A stretch of DNA of 64,000 bases from Chitinophaga sedimenti (GTDB lineage Bacteria; Bacteroidota; Bacteroidia; Chitinophagales; Chitinophagaceae), in assembly GCF_023156195.1 (NCBI RefSeq), contig NZ_JAKUKA010000001.1:5332001-5396000 (forward strand), written 5' to 3'. Both the position numbers and the translations under genes were made by a program. Every line of letters starts with the position of its first letter. The stretch's first letter is position 1. Below, in pieces: positions 50,641 to 60,284 of this stretch. The notes under the pieces were generated by a model. That model had not been told where the DNA came from, did no database searches, and saw only the letters and a program-made list of their open reading frames with translations.

Positions 50641-51479
50641 ATGTCCGACAAACGCCCATTAGATATCGTTGTTATCTCAGATGTACACCTGGGAATTTAT
50701 GGTTGCCACGCCAAGGAGCTGGTGAACTACCGGACGGTATCGATCCTAAAATCCTGGTCCTGAACGGTGATATCATAGATATCTGGCAGTTCAGCAAGCG
50801 CTATTTCCCGAAATCACATACCAAGGTAATCCGGAAGGTGCTGAAAATGATCGGCAAGGGTACCGAAGTGTATTACCTTACCGGTAACCACGATGAGGCG
50901 CTCCGCAAATACGCGGGCTTTGAACTTAGCAACTTCACGATCGATAACAAATTGATTTTAGAGGTAGATGGCAAGCGGCACTGGTTTTTCCATGGCGACG
51001 TGTACGACGTGACCATGAAAAACTCCAAGTGGCTGGCGAAGCTGGGCGGCAAGGGGTACGATATCCTTATTATTATCAATCGTTTAGTAAATAACATACT
51101 GGAGAAGATGGGCCGCGAAAAGATGTCTTTCTCCAAAAAAGTGAAGCAGGGTGTGAAAAAGGCGGTGAGCTTTATCTCCGACTTTGAACAAACAGTGGCT
51201 GAAATTGCCGCGGAAAAAGAATTTGACGTGGTGTGCTGCGGGCATATTCATCAACCTGTAATCAAAGAAATGGCTTTCGGGGGCCGCAAAATTACCTACC
51301 TGAACTCGGGCGACTGGGTGGAGAGCCTGACGGCACTGGAGTATACCAAAGGAGATTGGTCGCTGTATGTGCACCCGGTATCCAAAGCATCGCGGCAGCA
51401 GGTGGTGGCATCGGAGGAAGAAGAAGAGGGTGGCATTGAATGGCCGGATGGTAAGGTGATTAGTTTCCCATCTATCTAA
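50641..51479 (+). CDS. LpxH-like UDP-2,3-diacylglucosamine diphosphatase family phosphoesterase (frameshifted)
   Basis: Calcineurin-like metallophosphoesterase of about 280 residues. The metal motifs are VVISDVHLG, LNGDIIDIWQF, TGNHD and CCGHIHQP, in the order and with the DIWQ context of LpxH/LpxI-type lipid A enzymes in Bacteroidota. A missing base near 50731 (TACC(W)GGACGG, a CCWGG site) separates the ATG at 50641 (MSDKRPLDIVVISD) from the rest. The acidic C-terminal tail (SEEEEEGG) is unusual. Divergent from the pit operon; whether it belongs to the phosphate response is uncertain. Confidence 0.85.
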
Positions 51480-51514
51480 AAAGAAATAGATATTTTAATT
51501 ATTTTAATATATTT

Positions 51515-51592
51515 GTAACGACTTTCACGTCAGTTGTTTACAATTAAGTAACCTGATATTAATATTTAAGTAACCCTGTGTTACTAAGTTTG
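51515..51592 (+). promoter_or_regulatory. Candidate Pho-box array and promoter of the 51619 gene
   Basis: Half-sites on one 11-bp grid: GTAACG (51515), TTTACA (51537), GTAACC (51548), TTAATA (51559) and GTAACC (51570). The grid position at 51526 is not filled. After a 9-bp gap comes TAAGTTTG (51585-51592), a perfect TAnnTTTG -7 box, and the gene starts 27 bp further on. Confidence 0.65.
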
Positions 51593-51618
51593 TCCTATAC
51601 CTGTTAAGCAGAATTTAG

Positions 51619-52001
51619 ATGAAGATCCTGAAGTTACATCCTTTAATGACCGTATCCCTGTTACAGATGCAATTCCAGCGTCTGTTGAATTGCAATGTCA
51701 CTGTGTACATTAAACACTCCCTGGCGAACGCTTTCGATACCCTGAAAGAAGCGGGCCTTGAAGAAGGAGATATGATCGAGCATCCTATTGACGAGACCCT
51801 GAGTTTACGTGAATTTGAGGAAGAGCTGGAAGACAAATACAATTTTTGCCGGAACTTTGCAGGCTTGATCAGAAGTCGTTTATGAATAAAAGCCTCCGTT
51901 TGTTCCAATTAGGAGAGTCGAAAGTTAACAGCGCCATATCACCGGAAATCATAGCCCAGCAGATGAACAACATGTACCCTAATCGCGGTGCGTCGCTGTA
52001 A
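51619..52001 (+). CDS. Uncharacterised small protein of the phosphate locus (frameshifted)
   Basis: Not recognised. The ATG at 51619 gives MKILKLHPLMTVSLLQMQF, NVTVYIKHSLANAFDTLKEAGLEEGDMIEHP and an acidic stretch LREFEEELEDKYNF. Adding a T to the T5 run near 51846 extends it in frame through LPELCRLDQKSFMNKSLRLFQLG and SPEIIAQQMNNMYPNRGASL to the stop at 52001, about 127 residues. It has no signal peptide or membrane helix and looks cytoplasmic, with a compact alpha/beta character. The promoter carries the best 11-bp half-site array of the locus, so I infer phosphate control. Confidence 0.6.
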
Positions 52002-52066
52002 ACCTATACCATGGCCTTTCTTAGCAGATTATCATCGCTGCAAGGACCCGCGTTCGTGTTAATGAT

Positions 52067-52144
52067 TTAATAATGATTCCTTAACAACTTAACATTCTGG
52101 TAACATTGTGGTAACAGTGCGGTAATGCTGTGCTGGTAGTTTTG
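52067..52144 (+). promoter_or_regulatory. Candidate Pho-box array and promoter of the TonB receptor
   Basis: Half-sites every 11 bp: TTAACA (52089), GTAACA (52100), GTAACA (52111) and GTAATG (52122), with TTAATA at 52067 on the same grid. A 9-bp gap leads to TAGTTTTG (52137-52144), a perfect TAnnTTTG box. Confidence 0.65.
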
Positions 52145-52165
52145 CGTCGAAATAAACAAACTAAA

Positions 52166-54938
52166 GTGAGACGCATAACTTTCGTATTACAATTCATCTT
52201 CGCATTACTGTTTGGCGCTGTACAAGTCTTTGCACAAAGCAATGGTAAAGTAGCCGGTAAAGTGACTGACCGTAAATCAGGCGAGTCGCTCCCCGGTGTA
52301 ACCGTGATTGTTCTTGGAACTTCTACCGGTGCAGTGACCGATGTGGAAGGACGTTATAATATTTCTGTAAAACCAGGTACCTATACGCTGCAGCTGAAGT
52401 TCATGAGCTATGCTACTAAAGAAATTTCTGAAGTAGTGGTAAAATCCGGTGGTGTAACCAACCAGGATGTAACCATGGACGAACCCAAATCTGAAAACCT
52501 GCATGAAGTGGTGATCCGCGGTTCTGCAAGAACAGAGACGCTGAATTCCCTGCTGACGTTCCAGAAAAATACCAATACCGTTGCTCAGGTAGTATCTGCG
52601 GAATCTATCCGCAAATCGCCGGACCGCAATACCAGCGATGTACTGAAGCGCGTTCCCGGTGCATCTATGATCGATGGTAAATACATCGTGGTGCGTGGTT
52701 TGTCTGACCGTTACAACCAGACCATGATGAATGGCGCGCTGATGTCTTCTACAGAGCCCGATCGTAAAACTTTCTCTTTCGACCTGTTCCCTGCGAGCAT
52801 TATCGATAACATTATTATCAACAAAGCAGCTACGCCGGAAATGCCTGCGGAATTTGCGGGAGGTTTGATTCAGATTAATACCAAAGACGTTCCTGACCAG
52901 AACTTCTTTAACGTATCAGTAGGATCTGGTTTTAACACCAACGTACTGGGCAAAGATTTTTATACTTACAAGGGTGGTAAATTCGACTTTTTCGGTGTAG
53001 ACGATGGTGATCGTAAACTGAATGGCGATTTTCCGACGACGAAAACACTGGCGCAGAGCAGCGCTGATGACAGGGCAGAAATGGGACGTTCCCTTTCTGA
53101 CCGCTGGGCCGTGAACGACGAAAGCGGCAAACTGAACCTGAACCTCCGGGCTACCGGCGGTTTCGTGGCGAAGAAAGATGCTTCTAAAGGGTGGGCTGGC
53201 GTGTTCTCCTTCACTTACAACAAACAAAACAGGGCTGGTTCCATTATCAGGAACAACTATCTGCCCAGCGACATGTCGCAAACATTCTCTTACCGCGATG
53301 AGTTTTACAGGCAGAACGTGCTGATTGGCGGTCTGGCGAACTTCACCTACCGCAATAAAGACACAAAAATCAGCCTGAAAAACTCTTATACCATTAACAG
53401 TAACGACCAGACCACCCTGCGTACCGGTACCGATATGGAAGGTGGTGTGAACTATGGCATCAAAAGTCAGGAGCTGGCCTTTACGTCGAACAGGCTGCTG
53501 AATTCCCAGTTGCTGGGCGAGCACTTCCTGAAAGCCAGCGGTATCAAAATAAAATGGAATGGTAGCCTTGCCGGATGTCGCAGGATATTCCGGATATGAG
53601 AAGGTTAAAATACACGTCGCTCGACGGTAATAACTACTATGTAAACGTTCCTAAATTTACAGGTAACCCGAGAAATGCCGGCCGTTTCTTTTCTGATCTG
53701 AACGAAACCGTGCTGGGCGCATCTGCCGACGCATCCAAAACCTTTAAGCTGTGGGGTAACCAGCAGCAGGTAAAAGTGGGCGGTTTGTTCCAACGTAAAG
53801 ACAGGGTGTTTAACTCGCGGGCGCTCGCCATCATTGGTGGTACAAACAGTGATGCGCTGCTGACCCTGCCTGCTTCAGAGATATTCAACAAAAACAACTA
53901 CGCAGCTGATAAATTTTACCTCGATGACCTGACAGAGCCTTCTGACTCTTATGAGGCGTACGCTAACCTGGGCGCTGGCTACCTCCAGTTCGACAACCAG
54001 TTTGGCGACAAAATCAGGTTGGTTTGGGGCGCCAGGGTAGAATACTACTTTCTGCAACACCTGCAGGCAAGAGATGGTAGCGGTGCACCGAGCGAAAATA
54101 CTGCTACGGACGTACTGCCTTCATTAAACCTTACCTACATGCTGAATGCAAAAACGAATATCCGTTTGAGCGGTTCGCAAACTGTGGCGCGTCCTGAATT
54201 TCGTGAAATTGCTCCATTTGCGTTTTACGATTTTGAGCGCAACGGTACTGTGTTTGGTAACTCGAAACTGGAACGTACAAAAATTACCAACCTCGATCTG
54301 CGTTACGAAATCTATCCCGCAGCCGGCGAACTGCTGACAGCAGGTGTATTCTACAAATACTTTAAATCGCCTATCGAGATGATGTTTGAAACCGGCCAGG
54401 GTTCTCCCACCTTCAGCTATGATAACGTGGAAAGCGCTACGAGCTATGGTGTGGAAATTGAGTTCCGTAAGAAACTCGGCTTCCTTGGCAGTGAGTTCTG
54501 GACAAATTTGCCCTGTTTGGTAATGCCGCCTGGATCAAGAGCGAAGTGAAATTCCCGAAAAATTACGTAGGAGGTATGGACAGGCCGATGTATGGCCAGT
54601 CGCCCTACCTGGTAAATGGCGGGCTGCAATTCGATAACGAAAACTCCGGCACCAATGCTTCTGTGCTCTTTAACGTGATTGGTCAGCGTATTGGACAGGT
54701 AGGTAATGCCAACACTCCTAACATTTGGGAAAATCCTCGTCCGGTACTGGATTTCCAGATTACACAGCGCATATTCAAAAACGCAGATATCAAATTCACC
54801 GCTTCGGATGTCCTGAACAAAAAAGCAACCAACTATTGGGGGCAGGACGAGAAGCGCTACAAAGACGGTACTGATAAAGTGATCAGTCAGTTCAGCTATG
54901 GCACCAACATCGGTCTCACTTTTAACTACAAGTTCTAA
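52166..54938 (+). CDS. TonB-dependent receptor with CarboxypepD_reg-like domain (two frameshifts)
   Basis: Outer-membrane active transporter of about 923 residues. I place the start at a GTG (52166, VRRITFVLQFIFALLFG) because it begins the signal peptide and lies just past the promoter; no ATG is available in frame. Domains: CarboxypepD_reg-like (KVAGKVTDRKSGESLPGVTV), plug (SDVLKRVPGASMIDGKYIVVRGLSDRYNQ) and a barrel ending GTNIGLTFNYKF. Indels lie near 53570 (GCC(T)GGATG, a CCWGG site) and 54513 (AATTT(T)GCC). With the lipoprotein downstream and a Pho-like promoter, phosphate or organophosphate uptake is inferred. Confidence 0.88.
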
Positions 54939-54955
54939 CGCTTGTTCACAATTAA

Positions 54956-55000
54956 TTAAGATTGGCTTAACATACCAATAATAACCAAGTTCGATTTTCG
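54956..55000 (+). promoter_or_regulatory. Candidate Pho-box array and weak promoter of the beta-helix lipoprotein
   Basis: TTAAGA (54956), TTAACA (54967) and ATAATA (54978) start 11 bp apart. A 9-bp gap is followed by GATTTTCG (54993-55000), which matches 6 of 8 positions of TATTTTTG-type -7 boxes. The gene starts 21 bp later. Confidence 0.45.
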
Positions 55001-55020
55001 TACCCACAAAAAACGATATA

Positions 55021-56463
55021 ATGAAAAGAAGCTTAGCAGCGATCGCGGCAATTGCGATGTTTACTATCACAGCGTGTTCTGATAAAGACTCAGGCAAAGG
55101 TGGCGGAAACAATACCCAGTCTGACACTCTTAGTGGTCCGATCACCGCCAGCCGTACCCTGAAAGCCGGTACAACCTACTACATCAGCGGTCCTACTTTT
55201 GTAAAAAACAACGCGGTACTGACTATTGAGCCAGGTGTTGTAGTGAAGGCGATTAAAGGTACCAAAGCTACCCTGATCATCACCCGTAATTCAAAGATAA
55301 TGGCTGAAGGTACTGCTTCTAAGCCTATCGTATTTACTTCTAACCAGGCTGCTGGTTCCCGTAACTACTCCGATTGGGGTGGCATCGTGATCCTGGGTAA
55401 TGGCGCCGTTAACACCGCATTCAAAGGTGTTGCGAACACCAGGCAGGTAGAAGGTTTCAGCACTACTGACCTCGATACCTATGGTGACGACGTTATCGGT
55501 GGTGGCGGTCGCGCTACTAATCCGGCTGTAAACAACGCAGACAACTCTGGTGTACTGAAATATGTAAGGATCGAATTTGCAGGTATTGCACTTTCTACAT
55601 CTCCTAACACAGAGCTGAACTCACTGACTATGATCGGTGTTGGTAGCGGTACTACTATCGACTTCGTACAGTGTTCTTTCGGCGGTGACGACGCTTTCGA
55701 ATGGTTCGGCGGTTCTGTGAACGCTAAACACCTGATCTCTTTCCGTACCCTGGACGACGATTTCGATACTGACAACGGTTACAATGGTAACGTACAATTT
55801 GGCCTGGCTATCCGCGACAAAGACATCTCTGATGTTGCTTTGCCTGGTCAGTCTAACGGCTTTGAGTCTGACAATGACGCTGACGGTACTGAAACTGCCC
55901 CTATCACTGCACCTGTTTTCTCTAACATGACTGTTATCGGCCCCTGGGCTATCAACGGTGGTGCTAACATCGGTACTAACGTATTCCAGTGGGGTCTGTT
56001 CGTAAGAAGAGCTACCCGCCTGAACCTGTACAACAGCGTTATCGTAGGCTGGCCTTATGCTGTACTGTTCAACGGTACGAAAACTGCTGACGCAGCACTG
56101 GCTAACAACCTGGCTATTAAAAATAACTTCTTCACCGGTAGCACTGTAGCAAACGTATCTACTGCCGGTGGTATCACTGTAGACGTAAAAGGCTGGTTAA
56201 TGGGCGCTACTAACGCAAATGACACCACTACCACCCTGGCTAACCTGAAGTTGACTAAACTGACCGGTGTAAACGCAGTTACCCTGGCTGACCTGGACGC
56301 TCGTCCTGCCACTGGTTCTCCGGTGTTGACTAAAGCCAGCTTTACTGATGCAAAAGTTAACAACGCAAACTTCACCAATGTTCCTTACGCTGGTGCATTG
56401 AGCGCTACAGATACCTGGACTACAGGCTGGACCAACTTCGATCCTAAATCTGCTGCGTACTAA
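55021..56463 (+). CDS. Beta-helix surface lipoprotein, partner of the TonB receptor
   Basis: A 480-residue lipoprotein (lipobox FTITAC) with a Gly/Ser/Thr-rich linker. The body has the repeats of a right-handed beta-helix: VLTIEPGVVVKAIKGTKATLIITRNSKIMAEG, SDWGGIVILGNGAVN, then YVRIEFAGIAL and DDAFEWFGGSVNAKHLI, and a calcium-like FESDNDADGTE. Codon use is strongly biased (CTG, GGT, AAC, GTA), more than in neighbouring genes, which suggests very high expression. It follows the receptor gene by 82 bp with its own promoter and terminator. I know this family beside TonB receptors but not its ligand. Confidence 0.72.
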   Translation: MKRSLAAIAAIAMFTITACSDKDSGKGGGNNTQSDTLSGPITASRTLKAGTTYYISGPTFVKNNAVLTIEPGVVVKAIKGTKATLIITRNSKIMAEGTASKPIVFTSNQAAGSRNYSDWGGIVILGNGAVNTAFKGVANTRQVEGFSTTDLDTYGDDVIGGGGRATNPAVNNADNSGVLKYVRIEFAGIALSTSPNTELNSLTMIGVGSGTTIDFVQCSFGGDDAFEWFGGSVNAKHLISFRTLDDDFDTDNGYNGNVQFGLAIRDKDISDVALPGQSNGFESDNDADGTETAPITAPVFSNMTVIGPWAINGGANIGTNVFQWGLFVRRATRLNLYNSVIVGWPYAVLFNGTKTADAALANNLAIKNNFFTGSTVANVSTAGGITVDVKGWLMGATNANDTTTTLANLKLTKLTGVNAVTLADLDARPATGSPVLTKASFTDAKVNNANFTNVPYAGALSATDTWTTGWTNFDPKSAAY

Positions 56464-56501
56464 TCAGTACATAAGTATTAAGTTTTCATAAGCTGTTTTT
56501 T

Positions 56502-56530
56502 AGGGCTGGCCTTTTGGCTGGCCCTTTCTT
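56502..56530 (+). terminator. Terminator of the beta-helix lipoprotein gene
   Basis: AGGGCTGGCC and GGCTGGCCCT pair as RNA (10 bp including two G-U) around loop TTTT, followed by TTCTTAT, 38 bp past the stop. Confidence 0.7.
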
Positions 56531-56693
56531 ATATCCCCTTGTCAGCAATTTGGGCGACGCTCCACCCAGGGATGAACTCCGTTACGCTTCGGTATAAGCG
56601 GAAATAGTGTCCATTAACAATGGGCAGCTGAATTTAACAGCGCCCAGCCAGTAACCAGGGAAAGGTTCGCACGAAACAGGCGACCAAGGTTAA

Positions 56694-56739
56694 GTAATTG
56701 TTACCAAATTGTTACGTAACAGTTTTCCGGTTATTTTTG
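56694..56739 (+). promoter_or_regulatory. Candidate Pho box and promoter of the OprP-like porin
   Basis: TTGTTAC occurs twice at 11-bp spacing (56698 and 56709) with CCAA between, resembling the E. coli Pho box layout of two 7-mers separated by 4 bp. In the other sense GTAATT (56694) and GTAACA (56716) stand 22 bp apart, and GTAACA ends 10 bp before the perfect -7 box TATTTTTG (56732-56739). Confidence 0.6.
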
Positions 56740-56757
56740 CGCAAATTTTAGTGTTGC

Positions 56758-58060
56758 ATGAAAAAGCCGCGTTCCCGGTCTTGCTTTGCATGATGCTGTG
56801 TATCAGCCACATTACCCACGCCCAGTTCCTGATGGATATGATCGATACCACCACCGATGTGGGTAAGGGTATGTTTTCCATGTATAAGAAGTTTGACGCC
56901 CTGCGTCTCGGGGGCTATATGCAGCCACAGTTCCAGTTTGCAGCGCGCCAGGGAGCCAAAGGTTATGCCGGCGGTGATTTTGCCGAGCATGTGAACAACC
57001 GTTTCATGTTGCGCCGCGGCCGTATCCGGTTTGATTATGAACGTTTTAATCACGACGGTTTACCGGTGGTGCAATTTGCTTTTCAGTTCGACGGTACGGA
57101 GCGGGGAGTGAATATCCGCGACTTCTGGGGACGTTTCTTCGAAAACAAGTACAGTATGTTCTCGCTCACCACGGGTATGTTTCCGCGGCCTTTCGGGTAT
57201 GAGATCAATCTGTCATCCAGCGACCGCGAAACACCGGAACGTGGACGTATGTCGCAGATACTGATGCGTACGGAGCGCGACCTGGGCGCTATGCTCAGTT
57301 GGGAGCCGAGGCTGCGTAAAGATGTGTGGCGGCACCTTAAAATAGACGCTGGTTTTTTCAATGGACAGGGCTTAACCGGTACAGGCGACTACGATAGCCA
57401 CAAAGACTTCATCGCCCGCGCTTACCTGCGGCAGCTGGAGATTGCGCCTAAAATGCGCCTGTCAGTCGGCGCCTCTGTTTTACAGGGCGGCATGCAACAA
57501 TTTACGCCCTATATCCACAAGATGGATGGAAAGGCTTTTACGACGGATTCCACCGGTAATATCGATGAAGTGGCACCCCGTCACTATTACGGCATGGATG
57601 CGCAGCTTCGTATCGCCAATCGTATTGGTTTCACAGAGTTCCGGGCCGAATATATCCGCGGTACACAAACGGCGACGGCCAATACCACTGAAACACCGGC
57701 AGCGTGCCTATGACTGGCGGCGCGCCGGCCCCGCTGTACATCCGTCCGTTTGACGGCGCTTACTTTTACTATGTGCAACATCTTCATAGCATCAAGCACC
57801 AGCTGATCATCAAGTATGACTGGTACGACCCGAATAGAAAAGTGAAAGGGAGGGAGATAGGAGCGAACAGTGATGATGGGTTTACCGGTGCTGATGTGCG
57901 TTATAATACATTAGGGTTTGGCTACCTGTATCATTTCAGCCCTCAGTTGAAGATGTTCTTCTATTATGATATCGTGGAGAATGAGAACACCAGTCTGGAT
58001 GGATTTACAGATGATCTGAAGGATAATGTGTTTACGTGCAGGTTGCAGTTCCGGTTTTAA
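56758..58060 (+). CDS. Phosphate-selective porin O/P-like protein (two frameshifts)
   Basis: Outer-membrane porin of about 434 residues. The ATG at 56758 with one A added to the A5 run near 56765 gives MKKAAFPVLLCMMLCISHITHAQ. The mature protein has LGGYMQPQFQFAARQGAKGY, MLRRGRIRFDYERFNHDGLPVVQF and FPRPFGYEINLSSSDRETPERGRMSQ, typical of OprP/OprO-like porins in Bacteroidota, and ends NVFTCRLQFRF. A second indel lies near 57700. Between the lipoprotein gene and phoR-phoB, with a candidate Pho box, a phosphate or polyphosphate channel is likely. Confidence 0.82.
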
Positions 58061-58066
58061 AATAAG

Positions 58067-58090
58067 AAGCCGCTGGTTTACCAGCGGCTT
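58067..58090. terminator. Terminator between convergent porin and phoR genes
   Basis: AAGCCGCTGG and CCAGCGGCTT pair perfectly around TTTA. On the minus strand it is followed by CTTATTTT, so it suits phoR best but may serve both genes. Confidence 0.75.
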
Positions 58091-58113
58091 TCACATATAC
58101 ATAAAGCTAAAAA

Positions 58114-59162
58114 CTACTCTCTTACGGTTTCCAGCGTAAACCCAAATGTAGACCCCACGTCCGGCTTACTCCTCACATTGATCGTTTGCCCGTGCGCTTC
58201 AATAATGTGCTTCACTATTGCCAGGCCCAGCCCGGTACCGCCGATATCGCGGCTACGGGCTTTGTCGGTACGATAGAAACGTTCGAATACGCGGGGCAGA
58301 TGTTCTTCCTGCATACCGATACCGTCGTCCGAAATCTCCACCAGGCTTGTTTTACCATCAAGGTTGTAAATGCTCGCTACCGTGGAACCCTGTTGTTTAC
58401 CGTATTTGATGGAGTTGTCGATCAGGTTGATCAGCACCTGGCGTATTTTCTCCTTGTCTGCGAGCACCTGCACCGGCGCCTCACATCCTTTTTTGATACT
58501 GAATTTGATGTCTTTCTGCCTGGCCTTCAGCGAGAGGGTGTCGAACACGTCGCGGATGAGGTCTGGATAACAAAGATTTCTGTATTGATAGTCATCTCGC
58601 CGCTTTCCAGCTTTGAAATTTCGTCGAGGTCGTCGAGCAGTCCGCACAGGCGGTCAATGTTCTTGGTGGCATTTTTCAGGAACATCTTATTCACGGTCGG
58701 GTCTTCCATAGCGCCGTCGAGCAGGGTGTGGATATAGCCCTGCACCGCAAAAATGGGCGTTTTCAACTCGTGCGAAAGGTTCATCAGAAATTCTTTACGA
58801 AAAGCCTCGTTGCGGCGAAGATTGTCCAGTTCCTCTTTCTTTTGGCTGGCCCATTTCTCCACATCTTCACTCACTTCCTCGATTGTTTTCAGGGGGAGGA
58901 TGTTTTTGTTAAAGAAGTCTTCCCTTTTAGTCGCTTTGGTCTGGTAGATGAACTTGTAGATCAGTTTGATCTTCCTGTAAATGAAATTCTGCAGTGTATA
59001 GAGGTACAGGTAATACGCCACTAGGAACGTTACCACAAACGCAATGGCGACGGTCCTGAAGGTTGGTTCAACCAACAAGGTTCCCATGGCAGCTACTACT
59101 GACAAGATCAGTGCGGTAAAAGCGGCTAGTTTTTGCGGTGATAAATTTTTTGCTTTCAGCAT
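58114..59162 (-). CDS. phoR: PhoR-like sensor histidine kinase (frameshifted)
   Basis: About 350 residues: two membrane helices (LAAFTALILSVVAAMGTLL, VAIAFVVTFLVAYYLYLY) with almost no periplasmic part, a linker, the H-box FLMNLSHELKTPIFAVQGY, N-box LINLIDNSIKYGKQ and G-boxes DDGIGM and GGTGLGLAIVKHI. The short periplasmic loop fits PhoR-type kinases that sense through a transporter. A missing G at CCAGG near 58566 splits the frame. I chose MLKAKNLSPQ (59162); a Met 60 bp upstream is possible. Assignment to phosphate rests on context (pit, DUF47, OprP-like porin). Confidence 0.8.
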
Positions 59163-59282
59163 ACTCCAGAGTGAGTAATTGTTGTAATACAGGGAAATTA
59201 AACTAAATTTTTTATTTGCCATAACAAGCACTTGGCGCCTTCACATGTAAAGCTTCAAAAATAAGACTATTCAAAAAGCAAA

Positions 59283-59303
59283 GAAAGCGCATAAAGCGCT
59301 TTC
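59283..59303 (-). terminator. Hairpin between phoB and phoR
   Basis: GAAAGCGC and GCGCTTTC form a perfect 8-bp stem with a 5-nt loop. On the minus strand it is followed by TTTGCTTTTTG. It may limit read-through from phoB into phoR. Confidence 0.55.
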
Positions 59304-59331
59304 CTCCATATTAAATATTTTATGGCAAGTA

Positions 59332-60017
59332 TTACATCTCAAATTTGTAACCTACTCCTTTTACGGTAGTTATCAGGTCGATACCGATTTTCTGGCGGAT
59401 TTTGCGAATGTGTACATCGATGGTGCGGTCGCCCACGATCACCTCTGTACCCCATACCTGATTCAGGATTTCGTTGCGGAGAAATACGCGGCCGGGTTTG
59501 GAAGCCAGCAGCTGCAGCAGTTCGAATTCCTTTTTAGCCAGTACAATTTCTGGTCTTTATAGGTTACTGCAAACTTTTCGCGGTCAATGGTCAGGTCGCC
59601 GAGGAGCAATTTGGTTTCTTCCTCTTTGTAAAGCCTGCGGAACAGGGCGTTGATACGGCTGACCAGCAATTTCGGCTTGATGGGTTTGGCGATATAGTCA
59701 TCTGCGCCCATGTTGAGTCCTTCGATTTCCGACTTTTCGTCGTTCAGCGCGGTAAGGAACAGGATCATGGTATCTTTGAATTCGGGTAGTTTTCTGAGGT
59801 CGCGACAGGTGTCGATGCCATTTTTGTTGGGCATCATGATATCCAGCATAATCAGGTCGGGGCGGAAAATTTTCGCCTTCTGAATAGCTTCGCTCCCATC
59901 CTTGGCAACTACCGTATCATACCCCGCACTTCTCAGGTTGTAGCTGATAATTTCAAGGATGTCCGTCTCATCGTCCACTACCAATATCTTTCCGGCTGCC
60001 GCTTGGTCCATCATCAT
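59332..60017 (-). CDS. phoB: PhoB-like response regulator, OmpR family (frameshifted)
   Basis: About 228 residues. Receiver domain with acidic pair Asp15/Asp16 in LVVDDE, phospho-acceptor Asp59 in LIMLDIMMP, Thr89 and Lys111 (IAKPIKP). The winged-helix output domain contains KKEFELLQLLASKPGRVFLR, VWGTEVIVGDRTIDVHIRKIRQKIG and ends VKGVGYKFEM. A missing G at CCAGG near 59553 (GACCAG(G)AAATTG) hides this part; the true stop is at 59332. Upstream of phoR on the same strand. The predicted ligand is the 11-bp direct-repeat array found in this locus. Confidence 0.85.
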
Positions 60018-60043
60018 AAACTTTTATGTTTTAAAAGACGCTG

Positions 60044-60083
60044 CAAAATTAATCAGGACTGGCCGTGATTAATGGAAAGTTAA
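60044..60083 (-). promoter_or_regulatory. phoB promoter with possible auto-regulatory half-sites
   Basis: On the minus strand TAATTTTG (60044-60051) is a perfect TAnnTTTG box. Upstream, TTAATC (plus 60067-60072) and TTAACT (plus 60078-60083) are 11 bp apart but end 15 bp from the box, not 9-10, so control by PhoB is only a suggestion. Confidence 0.5.
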
Positions 60084-60284
60084 CATTATGTAATTGTTAA
60101 ATTGAAGCATCGATGCAAGCGCTTTATAAACAGCAAGTTACGGAAAAAATTGATGCCCCGATTCCCGCTCTTTTTCCCACTTCCGGGACGTCTGTCGTTT
60201 TTTCAGTGCAGCGGACGCTCAACTTTGACGGGGTTAAATTTGGTCGTAAATTTGCAGTATAGCTGAGAGCGTAAATCAATCTTA

